Part shown: positions 9,743-20,101 of the stretch, piece by piece
Position numbering within the stretch: the stretch's first letter is position 1
Layout: each line of letters starts with the position of its first letter
Assembly: GCF_003935425.1 (NCBI RefSeq)
Contig: NZ_RHQN01000003.1
Span: 1 to 64,000 of the forward strand
Direction: 5' to 3'
Source of the DNA: Pseudomonas sp. v388
Lineage (GTDB): Bacteria > Pseudomonadota > Gammaproteobacteria > Pseudomonadales > Pseudomonadaceae
Length of the DNA stretch: 64,000 nucleotides
The notes under the pieces: model-generated
Seen by the model: the letters and a program-made list of their open reading frames with translations, nothing else
Told to the model about the DNA's origin: nothing
Databases searched by the model: none
Made by a program: the position numbers and the translations under genes

Positions 9743-12499
9743 TCAGGCCAGCCGTGAAAGCATCTCCCGCGCTTCACTCTTCTGCCCGTCATCACCCTCG
9801 TTGACCACCTCGTCGAGAATGTCCCGGGCGCCTTCGGCGTCACCCATGTCGATATAGGCCCGGGCCAGATCCAGCTTGGTCGCCGCTTCATCGGCGCCGG
9901 CCAGGAAATCGAACTCAGGCTCGTCATCCAGCAAGGCAGCGTCTTCGGCGGTAAAGCTTGGTTCGCTCAACGCCGGCTGCTCCAGATTCTGGGAAAGACG
10001 CTCCAGCTCCGCGTTGACGTCTTCGATTTCAGAAGCAAACGCTTCGGACGCCTGATCGCTTTCCATTTCGTCGGCCAGGGAGAGATCGAAATCATCGGGC
10101 AGCTCCAGATCCTCGCCAACCGGCTCAGGTTCGGTGCTGCCCAGATCCAGCGGATCCTCACCCAGGCTCAGCAGGAAGTCGTCCTCGGTCTTGAGGGCCG
10201 GGTCTTCTTCCGACAGATCGAGATCGAAATCGGCCAGGTCGTCAGGCTCGGCGACGGTATTGGCCGTCTGTTCCTGCAGGATCGACTCGAAGCTTGGGGT
10301 CGCGTCGGGCTCGGCGGCCGGCACAGGCTCATCCAGCAGCAGGTCATCGAGGTTGTCGACCGTGGTGACCGGCGTAGAAGCGTCCTGTTCGAATTCATCC
10401 AGGCTCAGATCGAACTCGTCCTCCGGCTCCTGCACGGCTTGCGGCTCTTGGGCAAGCGGTTCAGGCGTTGCCTCAGGCGCAGGCTCATCTTCGTCGGCGA
10501 GCAGTTCTTCAACGTACTTGGCATCCAGCTCGGCGGCCAGGGCAGCAGCTGTCGCCGCAGCCGCTGCCGTGGTGGCTGCGGCGGCTGCCGGCGCTACGGG
10601 TTCAGCTGCCGGTGCCGGCGTGTCCGTGGTCGGGTTTTGATCTTTTAGCTGCTCGACCTCAGCTTCACGCTTTCCCGCAGCCACCAGTTTCCGTTCATGA
10701 GCGGCGTAGGCCTTGGTATTGCCTTGCTCGGCATAGATTTCCATCAGTTTGAGCCGAACGTCATCACGACCCGGCTCTTGCTTGATAGCGTCTTCCAGCA
10801 ACTCGACCGCCTGGTTCAAGCGACCGTAGGCGATATGGATCTCGGCCTGCACCAGCGGATCGGCCGGGTGTTCCCGCGCAGCAGTTACACCTGCCGCAGC
10901 AGCGCCCGCACCCATGCGTACATTCGGCGGGGAGACGTCGAGGCCGTCGAAGCTGGCCGGCGGCGTGTTCATGTCCATGTCGGAGACGAACTGGGATTCC
11001 TCGGCCAGCGCACGAGCCATGCGCTTGTGCTTCTCGGCTTCGGCGCGGGCATTGCGACGGCGTGCGAGGAACAGCAGCAGCAAGGCCAGCAGCAGGACCA
11101 CCCCGCCGCCGATCAGGCCCAGCAGGATCGGGTTGTTGAGCACGCTTTGCAGTGGATCTTCAGGCTCTTGCGCTGTCACCGGCTCGACGGCCAGAGGCTG
11201 CTCGGCCGACGGTGTGGTGACTTGGGCGGCGCCGGGAGGCAACGCGTCTTCCGGGGCGATTTCCCCGGCCGGTTTGACCGGCGCGCCACTGGCATCGACC
11301 ACGGTGGCCGGCAACGCCGGATTGGCGGCAGCGGGCGCTGCGGGCGCAGCCGCTGGCGCACCACCGGCCTGCATCGTGGCCAGTTGGTTGTTTTTGAGTT
11401 CGATGATGCGCTGCAGCTTGTCGAGCTGGCTTTGCAGGTCGTTCATCCGACTCTTCAGCTCGGCATTGTCGCGACGCGAGGTATCCAGCGCCTCTTGAGT
11501 CATGGCCAGCTTGTTGCCCAGATCGCCATCGCCCGCAGCACCCTTGGCGCCCGACTGCCCGGCCGCCGAGACCAGACTCAGGTTATCGCCGGCTTCCACC
11601 TGCGAGGGCGCGGCCCCGGCACGATCACGACGAGTGGCGTCAATCTGGCGTGGCCCCGCCGGCAGGCGGCGGCCTTCACGCCAGGCACGGTACTGCTGGG
11701 AAACCTCGGCAAGCGCCTGGGCCTGAGGCAGGGCAGTGGATTGCTGAGGCGTCGGCAGACGCAGCGTTTCGCCCTTTTTCAACCGGTTGATATTGCCGCC
11801 GATAAAGGCATTGGGGTTCAGCGCCTGGATCGCCAGCATGGTCTGCTGCACGGTTCCGCCGTTACGGACCCGCTCGGCAATTTCCCACAGCGTGTCGTTA
11901 TTGGCGGTGACGTACTGAGCGGGGGCCTCGGCGGCGGGTTGCGCGGCAGGTGTCGGCGCAGCGGCCCCTGGCGCAGGCGCAGGGGCAGCCGGTGCGGAAG
12001 CTTCCGGCGTCGGCGCGGTGGACGGCAGCTGCGCGGGTGCGGCAGGCGCTGCCGGGGCTACGGCCGCAGCAGAGGCCGCAGCGGCAGCTTCCGGCGAAAA
12101 CTTGGGAGGATCGAGCAGCAGGCTGTATTCACGCAGCAGACGGCCATTGGGCCACAGCACCTGAACCAGGAATTTCACGTACGGTTCAAGGACCGGTTTG
12201 CTGGAAGTGATGCGCAGGACACTGCGGCCGTTGGCGTTGATGACCGGAGTGAAGCTCAGGTCATTGAGAAAGGCCTGCCGGGTGACGCCCGCCTGGGCGA
12301 AGTCGGCGGTGGTGGCCAGGCTCGGGACCACTTGCGCAGCATTGAGCCCTTGCGCGTCGGTCAACTCGATCTCGGCTACCAGCGGCTGATTCAGGGTCGA
12401 CTTGACCGACAACTCCCCGAGCCCCAACGCGTGCGCCATTCCTGATGACAACGCGGAAGCCGCGGCGATAGCTAATACCAGTTTACGAACCTGAACCAT
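9743..12499 (-). CDS. fimV: FimV/HubP-family polar hub protein
   Basis: 918 residues. A signal peptide ends near MAHA (residue 24) and is followed by the FimV N-terminal domain (GLGELSVKSTLNQPL). A LysM domain lies at about 193-250 (peptidoglycan binding), a coiled coil around 330-380, and one membrane helix at about 455-480 followed by basic residues. The long very acidic cytoplasmic tail has TPR-like segments, and the C-terminal FimV motif LDLARAYIDMGDAEGARDIL is present. FimV places type IV pilus and chemotaxis components at the pole and promotes pilus assembly in P. aeruginosa. The low-complexity Ala/Pro and Asp/Glu stretches are normal for the family. Confidence 0.96.
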   Translation of the reverse strand: MVQVRKLVLAIAAASALSSGMAHALGLGELSVKSTLNQPLVAEIELTDAQGLNAAQVVPSLATTADFAQAGVTRQAFLNDLSFTPVINANGRSVLRITSSKPVLEPYVKFLVQVLWPNGRLLREYSLLLDPPKFSPEAAAAASAAAVAPAAPAAPAQLPSTAPTPEASAPAAPAPAPGAAAPTPAAQPAAEAPAQYVTANNDTLWEIAERVRNGGTVQQTMLAIQALNPNAFIGGNINRLKKGETLRLPTPQQSTALPQAQALAEVSQQYRAWREGRRLPAGPRQIDATRRDRAGAAPSQVEAGDNLSLVSAAGQSGAKGAAGDGDLGNKLAMTQEALDTSRRDNAELKSRMNDLQSQLDKLQRIIELKNNQLATMQAGGAPAAAPAAPAAANPALPATVVDASGAPVKPAGEIAPEDALPPGAAQVTTPSAEQPLAVEPVTAQEPEDPLQSVLNNPILLGLIGGGVVLLLALLLLFLARRRNARAEAEKHKRMARALAEESQFVSDMDMNTPPASFDGLDVSPPNVRMGAGAAAAGVTAAREHPADPLVQAEIHIAYGRLNQAVELLEDAIKQEPGRDDVRLKLMEIYAEQGNTKAYAAHERKLVAAGKREAEVEQLKDQNPTTDTPAPAAEPVAPAAAAATTAAAAATAAALAAELDAKYVEELLADEDEPAPEATPEPLAQEPQAVQEPEDEFDLSLDEFEQDASTPVTTVDNLDDLLLDEPVPAAEPDATPSFESILQEQTANTVAEPDDLADFDLDLSEEDPALKTEDDFLLSLGEDPLDLGSTEPEPVGEDLELPDDFDLSLADEMESDQASEAFASEIEDVNAELERLSQNLEQPALSEPSFTAEDAALLDDEPEFDFLAGADEAATKLDLARAYIDMGDAEGARDILDEVVNEGDDGQKSEAREMLSRLA

Positions 12500-12573
12500 A
12501 GCCCATCCCTTGTTTAAAGATTCCCCGGTGGCCGAGGAGGTAGTCCTGCATTTGGGTGTAAGGCATATCGCCG

Positions 12574-12602
12574 CTATAAAATACGTATCAAATCTGTTGC
12601 AA
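12574..12602 (-). promoter_or_regulatory. Candidate fimV promoter
   Basis: On the minus strand TTGCAA (597-602) and TTATAG (574-579) are spaced 17 bp apart, about 75 bp upstream of the fimV ATG. The interval between fimV and the upstream gene is AT-rich compared with its surroundings. Confidence 0.35.
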
Positions 12603-12609
12603 GTATCTT

Positions 12610-13620
12610 TTACACATAATCTTTTATCAACAATTCGGCAACCTGCACAGCGTTGAGGGCCGCGCCTTTGCGAACGTTGTCGCAGGTAACCCAGAGATTC
12701 AGTTGCTCGGGATCGTCTATTCCCAGACGGACACGCCCGACGTAGACGGCATCCTGCCCTACCGCGTCGCCCACCGGCGTCGGATAGTCACCCGCCTCTA
12801 CCCATTCCACGCCCGGCGCCGCGTCGAGCGCCGCGTTCACCGCGTCGAGGTCCACCCTGGCGCCTGCCTGGACCGAAACGGTAAAGCTGTCGCCGAAGAA
12901 CACCGGCACCTGGATGCAGCTGGCGGCGACTTTCAACGACGCCATGCCCAGCAGTTCACGCAACTCGGTGACCAATCGACGTTCCAGCGGCACATGCCCG
13001 GCGTCGTCCGGCGCGCCGACCTGGGCGAGCAGATTGAACGCCATCTGGCGGTCGAAGAAGCGGGTTTCCAGCGGGCGCACGTTGAGCAGTTCGGTGGTCT
13101 GGCGCGCCAGCTCGGACACGCCTTCACGGCCCTGCGCCGACACCGCAAGGCAGGCGGTAACGCTGACATGGCGGATATCGAGCAGACCGCGCAGCGGCGC
13201 GAGGACCATGGCCACTGCCGTGGCTGAAGCGCTCGGGCAGGAAATCAGGTGGGTCGCCGAATCGGCGGTCAGTACCTCGGCATTGATTTCCGGGACGACC
13301 AACGGCGCCTGGGCGACCGTCAACGCACCTGACAGATCGATGACCGAGCAGCCCGCCGCCGTCGCGCGGGCCGCAAAGCTGCGGGTAATGGCCGGACCGG
13401 CGGCGAAGAACGCCAGGCGGACCTTGCTGAAATCGAACTCGTCGACTTCCCGGACCCGGACATTCTTGCCTCGAAACGGCACCGACTGCCCTGCGGATTC
13501 GATGCTTGCCAACACATGCAGGCCGGCCACGGGAAACTCGCGCTCTTCGAGAATCTGGACGATGGTTTCGCCGACCGTACCGGTGGCGCCGACCACGGCG
13601 ATATCGAAGGACTGGCTCAT
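12610..13620 (-). CDS. USG-1-like aspartate-semialdehyde dehydrogenase paralogue, probably not catalytic
   Basis: 336 residues with the ASD fold: Rossmann motif GATGTVGE at 11-18 and a dimerisation/catalytic domain after about 125. Aligning by eye to ASD, the segment that should hold the catalytic Cys (NCST context) reads CPSAS with Ala131 at that place, and the GHS motif with the catalytic His reads GDS (Asp244). Both key residues thus appear lost, as in the usg-type paralogues that sit near asd and fimV. Likely a non-enzymatic paralogue of unknown role; the nearby Cys128 leaves some doubt. Confidence 0.85.
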   Translation of the reverse strand: MSQSFDIAVVGATGTVGETIVQILEEREFPVAGLHVLASIESAGQSVPFRGKNVRVREVDEFDFSKVRLAFFAAGPAITRSFAARATAAGCSVIDLSGALTVAQAPLVVPEINAEVLTADSATHLISCPSASATAVAMVLAPLRGLLDIRHVSVTACLAVSAQGREGVSELARQTTELLNVRPLETRFFDRQMAFNLLAQVGAPDDAGHVPLERRLVTELRELLGMASLKVAASCIQVPVFFGDSFTVSVQAGARVDLDAVNAALDAAPGVEWVEAGDYPTPVGDAVGQDAVYVGRVRLGIDDPEQLNLWVTCDNVRKGAALNAVQVAELLIKDYV

Positions 13621-13702
13621 GCAAAAACCTCAGCAAAATCAAAGACCGGCACTTTAACTGCCGTACTGCCAGCAAGCAATTGCGCCTGGCGACGAGCGCC
13701 GC

Positions 13703-14263
13703 TCAAGGCTCAAGGCCAATGGGGAAAAACACGCCATGGCTCCAGACCCCCAGCCAGCGCTGCCCGTCCAGTTCACGACTGACTGCCAGCTCGACCATCT
13801 GGTAGAACACATTACGGTGAATCAGCGCTTCCAGATTGGTCCGCACATGCACGTAGGGTGACGGCTCCTGAGTCCGGGGATCGATCGATACCCGCAAGGG
13901 GTGCTCGGCGCCCGCTTCGGCCTGGTCGTCGACGTTGGTGATAAAACGCAGGATTTGCGCTTCACCTTCGCCCTGCACCTCCAGCTGAACGGCCACGAAC
14001 GGCGCATCATCGACCTGGATGCCGACCTTCTCCACCGGAGTGACAAGAAAATAGTCATCGCCATCGCGACGCAGGATGGTGGAGAACAGCCGCACCATCG
14101 GTTTGCGGCCGATGGGCGTGCCTTGGTAGAACCAGGTGCCGTCCCGGGCGATACGCATATCGATATCACCGCAGAATGCCGGATTCCACAAATGAACAGG
14201 TGGCAAGCCTTTACTCTGGGGGATCTGCGCGAACAGATCGCCGGCCTTGCCTGAATCGGTCAT
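13703..14263 (-). CDS. DUF1285 family protein
   Basis: 186 residues, no signal peptide or membrane helix, mixed alpha/beta. It fits the DUF1285 family, whose role is unknown; structural work on relatives suggests small beta-barrel-like domains. It is 9 bp downstream of the DUF4823 lipoprotein gene, so probably co-transcribed with it. The conserved-looking core is around GRKPMVRLFSTILRRDGD. Confidence 0.8.
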   Translation of the reverse strand: MTDSGKAGDLFAQIPQSKGLPPVHLWNPAFCGDIDMRIARDGTWFYQGTPIGRKPMVRLFSTILRRDGDDYFLVTPVEKVGIQVDDAPFVAVQLEVQGEGEAQILRFITNVDDQAEAGAEHPLRVSIDPRTQEPSPYVHVRTNLEALIHRNVFYQMVELAVSRELDGQRWLGVWSHGVFFPIGLEP

Positions 14264-14272
14264 GCCTTACTC

Positions 14273-14875
14273 CTAACGCGGTACACCCAAGAGCATACGA
14301 GCGTAGTCCTCAAGGGGTGGACCGAGCAAATCTTCCGGGCGCTTGTCGTAAAGCGTCAGCAAACCGCCACGACTGCGAATGCGGGCGCTGTCGATCAGGT
14401 AACGGGTGTTGGTTTCGATGAGCATCAGCTGGATCACACCGCTGTCGACGCCCAGACGGTCGACTTCTTCCTGATCCGCCCACTGGTCGCCATTGCTGAT
14501 GCGATCATCCGCCTTGGCAAAGCGGGTATAGAGCAGATAATGCGCACCGGCGCTGCGGGCCTCGATCATCGCTTCATCCAGGCCCAACGGGGCTGGAGCG
14601 CGGCGAACCATGGGAAAATATTCGACAAAGCCTTTGAACGCTTCCTCGGCCACCACATTAGGCCGCGGATACGCCTTGCCAGGCGGCACGAAGGCGCCTT
14701 GGGCGATGTAGATGAAAGAGTCCGGCTGGACGCGCCAGTTCGAGATACGACGGGTATCGCTGTGATCCAGCAGCCCTGCGTCGCTGAACTGCTCGCGAAC
14801 ACCTTCGCCCATGTCACTGACTTTCATGCAACCGCTCAACGCTACCAGCGCCAGCAGTAGAACCAGGCTACGCAT
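14273..14875 (-). CDS. DUF4823 family lipoprotein
   Basis: 200 residues starting MRSLVLLLALVALSGCMK, a textbook lipoprotein signal with lipobox LSGC (Cys17). Lys18 after the Cys has no Asp+2 retention signal, so Lol sorting to the outer membrane is expected. GGAGG precedes the ATG; a longer in-frame reading upstream overlaps the TetR gene and looks like shadow. Function unknown; the globular part matches the DUF4823 type. Confidence 0.85.
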   Translation of the reverse strand: MRSLVLLLALVALSGCMKVSDMGEGVREQFSDAGLLDHSDTRRISNWRVQPDSFIYIAQGAFVPPGKAYPRPNVVAEEAFKGFVEYFPMVRRAPAPLGLDEAMIEARSAGAHYLLYTRFAKADDRISNGDQWADQEEVDRLGVDSGVIQLMLIETNTRYLIDSARIRSRGGLLTLYDKRPEDLLGPPLEDYARMLLGVPR

Positions 14876-14993
14876 CTTCCCCTCCAGAGGCCGGTGACGG
14901 AAAACCGGCGAATGGTCGTCGGATGCAGCTTCCGCGCCAGCTCTGGCACGATCAGAAAGAAAGCCTGGTCGGCAATGCCCGCAGCCGTCAGCC

Positions 14994-15674
14994 CTAGGCC
15001 GGCTCCGACCCGGTTTCCGGCCGGGGCTGAGGCAAGCCGTGGGACGTCGCGTCGCCATCGCGCTTGCGTTTGTTGCCCATGCGCACGCCAATATCCATCA
15101 GGAAATTGAAGAAGCCTTCCTGGTCCTCCAGCACGTTGCTCCAGAACGGCGAGTGATATAACGCGACCGCGCCGTGCACCAGCGCCCAGGCGGCGCAGTA
15201 GTGGTAGTACGGCGGCACGTCTTCGAGCTTGCCTTCGGTGATGCGGCCCTTGATCAGCAGCGTCAGGTGCTCGAAGTTCGAGGCGCGGATCTTGTGCAGT
15301 TCCTCCACCAGTTCCGGCACCTGATTACCCTTGACCACCTTCTCTTCCAGCCGGTCGAACAGGCGATAGCGCTGCGGGTCGCGCATGCGGAATTCGAAGT
15401 AGGCGCGCGACAGCGCTTCCTTGTCCTTGTCGACATCGGCCGAGTGCAGCAACTCGTTCAGGTCCCGCTCGTAATCGAGCATCAGCCGCAAGTAGATTTC
15501 GGCCTTGGACTTGAAGTGCTTGTAGATGGTGCCTTTGCCTATGCCCACGGCGTCCGCGATCATCTCGACGGTAACACTGTCTTCGCCCTGCTCAAGGAAC
15601 AGCTTGAGTGCGGTATCGAGAATTTCTTGTTCGCGACGGCGAAACTCGCGGACTTTACGAGGTTCTTTCTGCAT
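14994..15674 (-). CDS. TetR/AcrR-family transcriptional regulator
   Basis: 226 residues with an N-terminal TetR DNA-binding domain. The helix-turn-helix spans about residues 29-60 with the signature VTVEMIADAVGIGKGTIYKHF. The C-terminal ligand domain is unlike the common drug-efflux repressors that I can recognise. It is followed at 118 bp by the DUF4823-DUF1285 pair, which may be its regulon. The effector is unknown. Confidence 0.9.
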   Translation of the reverse strand: MQKEPRKVREFRRREQEILDTALKLFLEQGEDSVTVEMIADAVGIGKGTIYKHFKSKAEIYLRLMLDYERDLNELLHSADVDKDKEALSRAYFEFRMRDPQRYRLFDRLEEKVVKGNQVPELVEELHKIRASNFEHLTLLIKGRITEGKLEDVPPYYHYCAAWALVHGAVALYHSPFWSNVLEDQEGFFNFLMDIGVRMGNKRKRDGDATSHGLPQPRPETGSEPA

Positions 15675-16002
15675 GAGAAGGTCTTGTAGGGATCAAAATC
15701 GAAGCCGCGTATTATGCCCAAGTTGCGTCAGATTGCACGGATCATCCGACCATCTCGAGGTATCTGGCGGAAAAAACGGCCAACGGCGATGGCTGTGCGT
15801 GGTGCTCTGTCTTCAGAGCGGACGACCTTGTACCTGCGGATGTCACCCCCACACAGTGACCGCCGGTCCTTGCAGCGATTGCGTCGTCCATCTGCAAGCC
15901 GCTTGAGGCAAGAAAGGGCCAACGAGCGCTGACCAGCCGGTTTAGTATTCCAAAACTGTTTAAAAAATGAACAACAAGCACTGGACGCGAGACGATCCTG
16001 AT

Positions 16003-16009
16003 CAATACT
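16003..16009 (+). promoter_or_regulatory. RpoS-type -10 element of the RgsA-like RNA
   Basis: CAATACT resembles the stationary-phase sigma -10 consensus CTATACT and is preceded by a weak -35, as common for RpoS promoters. It would place the RNA start near 16015. Confidence 0.45.
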
Positions 16010-16014
16010 TGAAT

Positions 16015-16133
16015 CGTTGGCGAGCCATCTCCCCCAAGTGGTGCGCCAGTAAAGGCGCCAATGGACCGCGTGCCTTTGTTTTACTCCTAATGGTCTTAAC
16101 CCGGCTTCACCCCCCAGAATCCGGGTTTTTTTT
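16015..16133 (+). ncRNA. rgsA: RgsA (P16) small RNA, candidate
   Basis: The 476-bp gap between the TetR gene (15674) and tatD (16151) has no credible ORF. It does hold a promoter-like element, about 119 nt of transcript and a strong rho-independent terminator. Size, plus-strand orientation toward tatD and position next to tatD fit RgsA, which in PAO1 lies beside the tatD gene (PA2959) and depends on RpoS and indirectly GacA. Assignment is from synteny and architecture; I could not compare with the reference sequence. The first part of the gap, 15675-16000, shows nothing beyond probable TetR promoter sequence. Confidence 0.68.
16098..16133 (+). terminator. Rho-independent terminator of the RgsA-like RNA
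   Basis: Stem AACCCGG (16098-16104) and CCGGGTT (16121-16127) with T run to 16133 (eight T). Oriented plus, so it cannot serve tatD or the TetR gene, both on the minus strand. Confidence 0.85.
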
Positions 16134-16150
16134 GCCCGGGATTCGGCGTG

Positions 16151-16936
16151 TCAGGTCCGAACGTGGGCCAGCGGGAACAGACGGCGGAAGTTCTCCGTGG
16201 TCTGCCGGGCGAACTGCTCGTAAGGCTCGCCGCGCAGCATTGCCAGGAATTCGGCCACATCACGCACGTACTGCGGAAGGTTCGGCTTGCCGCGATGTGG
16301 GATGGGCGCCAGATACGGCGAGTCGGTTTCCACCAGCAGACGATCGGACGGTACCTGACGGGCCACGTCGCGCAACGCCTCGGCGTTGCGAAAGGTCACG
16401 ATACCCGACAGCGAGATATAGAATCCCAGGTCCAGAGCCGCCTTGGCCATTTCCCAGTCTTCGGTAAAGCAATGCAGAACGCCGGCCTGAGGCAGCGCCG
16501 CGTCGCGCAGCAGCTGCAACGTATCGGCACGCGCACCGCGCGTATGGACGATCACCGGTTTGCCGGTACTCTGCGCGGCCTGCAGGTGCAGACGAAATGA
16601 CGCCTGCTGCAGCTCGGCGGCTTCCGGTTCGTAATGGTAGTCCAGGCCGGTTTCGCCGATCGCCACCACTCGCGGATGATCCAGCTCTCCCAACAGCCAG
16701 TCCAGCGCAGGCGCTTCGCCGGGCTTGAGGTCCAGCGGATGGACACCGACCGAACAGTCGACGTCGTCGTAGCGCTCGGCCAGCGCCTTCACGGCTCCGG
16801 CGTTGTCGGCACTGACGCCGATGCACAGAAAATGCCCGACACCCCTGCCCCGTGCGGCGTCAAGCGCAGCGTCCAGAGAGCCATCGTGCTGGGTGAGGTC
16901 GAGACGATCGAGGTGACAATGGGAATCTACAAGCAT
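16151..16936 (-). CDS. TatD-family metal-dependent hydrolase (DNase)
   Basis: 261-residue TIM-barrel amidohydrolase. The metal ligands HxH at residues 6-8 (DSHCHLD), the GETGLDYH motif with its metal-binding Glu, a later His in CLHCFT-type context, and Asp in ETDSPYLAP complete the site. TatD proteins are 3'-5' exonucleases or D-aminoacyl hydrolases. The ATG at 16936 is used; two more codons upstream begin with TTG. It follows pilZ by 14 bp. Confidence 0.93.
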   Translation of the reverse strand: MLVDSHCHLDRLDLTQHDGSLDAALDAARGRGVGHFLCIGVSADNAGAVKALAERYDDVDCSVGVHPLDLKPGEAPALDWLLGELDHPRVVAIGETGLDYHYEPEAAELQQASFRLHLQAAQSTGKPVIVHTRGARADTLQLLRDAALPQAGVLHCFTEDWEMAKAALDLGFYISLSGIVTFRNAEALRDVARQVPSDRLLVETDSPYLAPIPHRGKPNLPQYVRDVAEFLAMLRGEPYEQFARQTTENFRRLFPLAHVRT

Positions 16937-16950
16937 GGGCAATGGGGCAA

Positions 16951-17307
16951 CTACATCGTATGGGTAGGACGGTCGGACTTCAGCGCGCCGACCAGATAGG
17001 TTTCGATCAGGTTCCGGGCAGTGTTGTCGCCATCATTGAACTGCACGCCAACGCCGGCGGCGCGGTTGCCCTGGGCACCTTTGGGCGTCACCCAGGTCAC
17101 CTTGCCCGCTACCGGGACTTTCTCGGGTTCATCCATGAGGCTCAATAACATGAACACTTCGTCGCCCAGCCGATAGCTCTTGCTGGTCGGGATGAACAGA
17201 CCGCCGTTCTTGATGAACGGCATGTAGGCGGCATACAACACGGACTTGTCCTTGATGGTCAAGGACAGGATGCCGTTACGTGGACCGGTGTTAAGCGGCA
17301 AGCTCAT
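16951..17307 (-). CDS. pilZ: PilZ, type IV pilus biogenesis protein
   Basis: 118 residues, a single PilZ domain. The start MSLPLNTGPRNG matches the usual length (118). Like P. aeruginosa PilZ itself, the N-terminal RxxxR c-di-GMP motif is missing, so it is expected not to bind c-di-GMP; it works with PilB and FimX in pilus extension. It sits between holB and tatD, the standard Pseudomonas location. Confidence 0.95.
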   Translation of the reverse strand: MSLPLNTGPRNGILSLTIKDKSVLYAAYMPFIKNGGLFIPTSKSYRLGDEVFMLLSLMDEPEKVPVAGKVTWVTPKGAQGNRAAGVGVQFNDGDNTARNLIETYLVGALKSDRPTHTM

Positions 17308-17339
17308 TGCAACTCCTCGCGGGTTCCGAATGGCAGAGT

Positions 17340-18960
<1,621 letters not shown>

Positions 18961-18970
18961 TTAGTCGTTG

Positions 18971-20098
18971 TCATTGCGAAACCGGGACCTCTGGCGACGC
19001 GTTGGGCGCGGCAGCGGGTTCGGGTTCCGGGGAAAGGGTGTCCGGTTGCACCTGAGCGCCGGACGCAGGCGTCGGGCTGGAGCGATAGTCGGCGCGGCGC
19101 TTGAGCTGATACTCGCGCACCGCGGCGTTATGGGCGTCCAGATCAGTGGAGAACACATGACTGCCGTCGCCCTTGGCCACGAAGTACAGGCTGTTGCCCA
19201 TCACCGGATTCAGCGCCGCGTGAATCGCCTCGCGCCCCACCAGCGAGATCGGCGTGGGCGGCAGGCCGATGATCATGTAGGTGTTGTAAGGCGTCGGCTC
19301 GCGCAGGTTGGCGCGGGTCAGCTTGCCGTTGTATCGCTCGCCCATGCCATAGATGACCGTCGGGTCGGTCTGCAACATCATGCCCAGCTGCAAGCGACGC
19401 ACAAACACGCCGGCAATCTGGCCGCGCTCATAAGGTACGCCGGTTTCCTTCTCCACCAGCGAAGCCATGATCAGCGCCTGGTAAGGATCGGCGTATGGCG
19501 CGCTCGGCGCACGCTGATTCCATTCATCGTCGAGTACGTCTTCAAGGCGCTTGTAGGCTTGCTTGAGCACTTCGGCGTCGGTCATGCCACGCACATAACG
19601 GTACGTGTCGGGAAAGAAGCGCCCTTCGGGGAATACGTCGGGATGGCCGATCCTGTTCATCAGCTCGCTGTCGCTCAACCCGGCCAGGGTCTGACCCAGC
19701 TTGGGCTGGGCTGCGAGGGCCGCTCGCACCTGGCGGAAATTCCAGCCTTCAACCAGGGTCAGGTTGTACTGCACCACTTCCTTGCGCTTCCACACCCCGA
19801 ACAGTGCTTCGATATCCATGCCCGGCGTCATCCGGTACTCACCGCTGTGCAAGGGCTGCTCGGCCAGGTTGAAGCGCCAGTAAAGACGCAGCCAGAACGC
19901 ATCGCGGATCACGCCATCGTTCTGTAGACGATTGAGCACCCCGGAAGGTGTCGAGCCGGCCGGCACGTCGAGCATTTGTTCCTGAGTGACGTTCAGGGGC
20001 TGGTTCAACGCCGAGTGCTGTTTCCAGACCACGAAGCCCAGCAGCAGGACGGCCAGGACCACGGCGGTCTCCAGCAACACCAAAAATTTTCGGATCAC
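18971..20098 (-). CDS. mltG: Endolytic murein transglycosylase MltG (YceG)
   Basis: 375 residues with one N-terminal membrane helix (about 5-25) and a periplasmic YceG domain. The catalytic Glu is in the VEKETG motif, followed by the FVRRLQLGMMLQTDPTV signature. MltG cleaves nascent glycan strands and so sets chain length. The C-terminal ~40 residues are Pro/Ser/Ala-rich and probably disordered. GTG start, 3 bp after pabC. Confidence 0.96.
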   Translation of the reverse strand: MIRKFLVLLETAVVLAVLLLGFVVWKQHSALNQPLNVTQEQMLDVPAGSTPSGVLNRLQNDGVIRDAFWLRLYWRFNLAEQPLHSGEYRMTPGMDIEALFGVWKRKEVVQYNLTLVEGWNFRQVRAALAAQPKLGQTLAGLSDSELMNRIGHPDVFPEGRFFPDTYRYVRGMTDAEVLKQAYKRLEDVLDDEWNQRAPSAPYADPYQALIMASLVEKETGVPYERGQIAGVFVRRLQLGMMLQTDPTVIYGMGERYNGKLTRANLREPTPYNTYMIIGLPPTPISLVGREAIHAALNPVMGNSLYFVAKGDGSHVFSTDLDAHNAAVREYQLKRRADYRSSPTPASGAQVQPDTLSPEPEPAAAPNASPEVPVSQ

Positions 20099-20101
20099 GT
20101 A

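Noticed and set aside
10697-12445. Long plus-strand ORF opposite fimV (582 residues)
   Set aside because: Shadow of fimV; low-complexity composition from its high-GC repeats, no ribosome-binding site and no recognisable motif.
15967-16467. Plus-strand ORF starting MNNKHWTRDD
   Set aside because: Runs through a strong terminator (16098-16133) into the antisense of tatD; better explained as an RNA gene.
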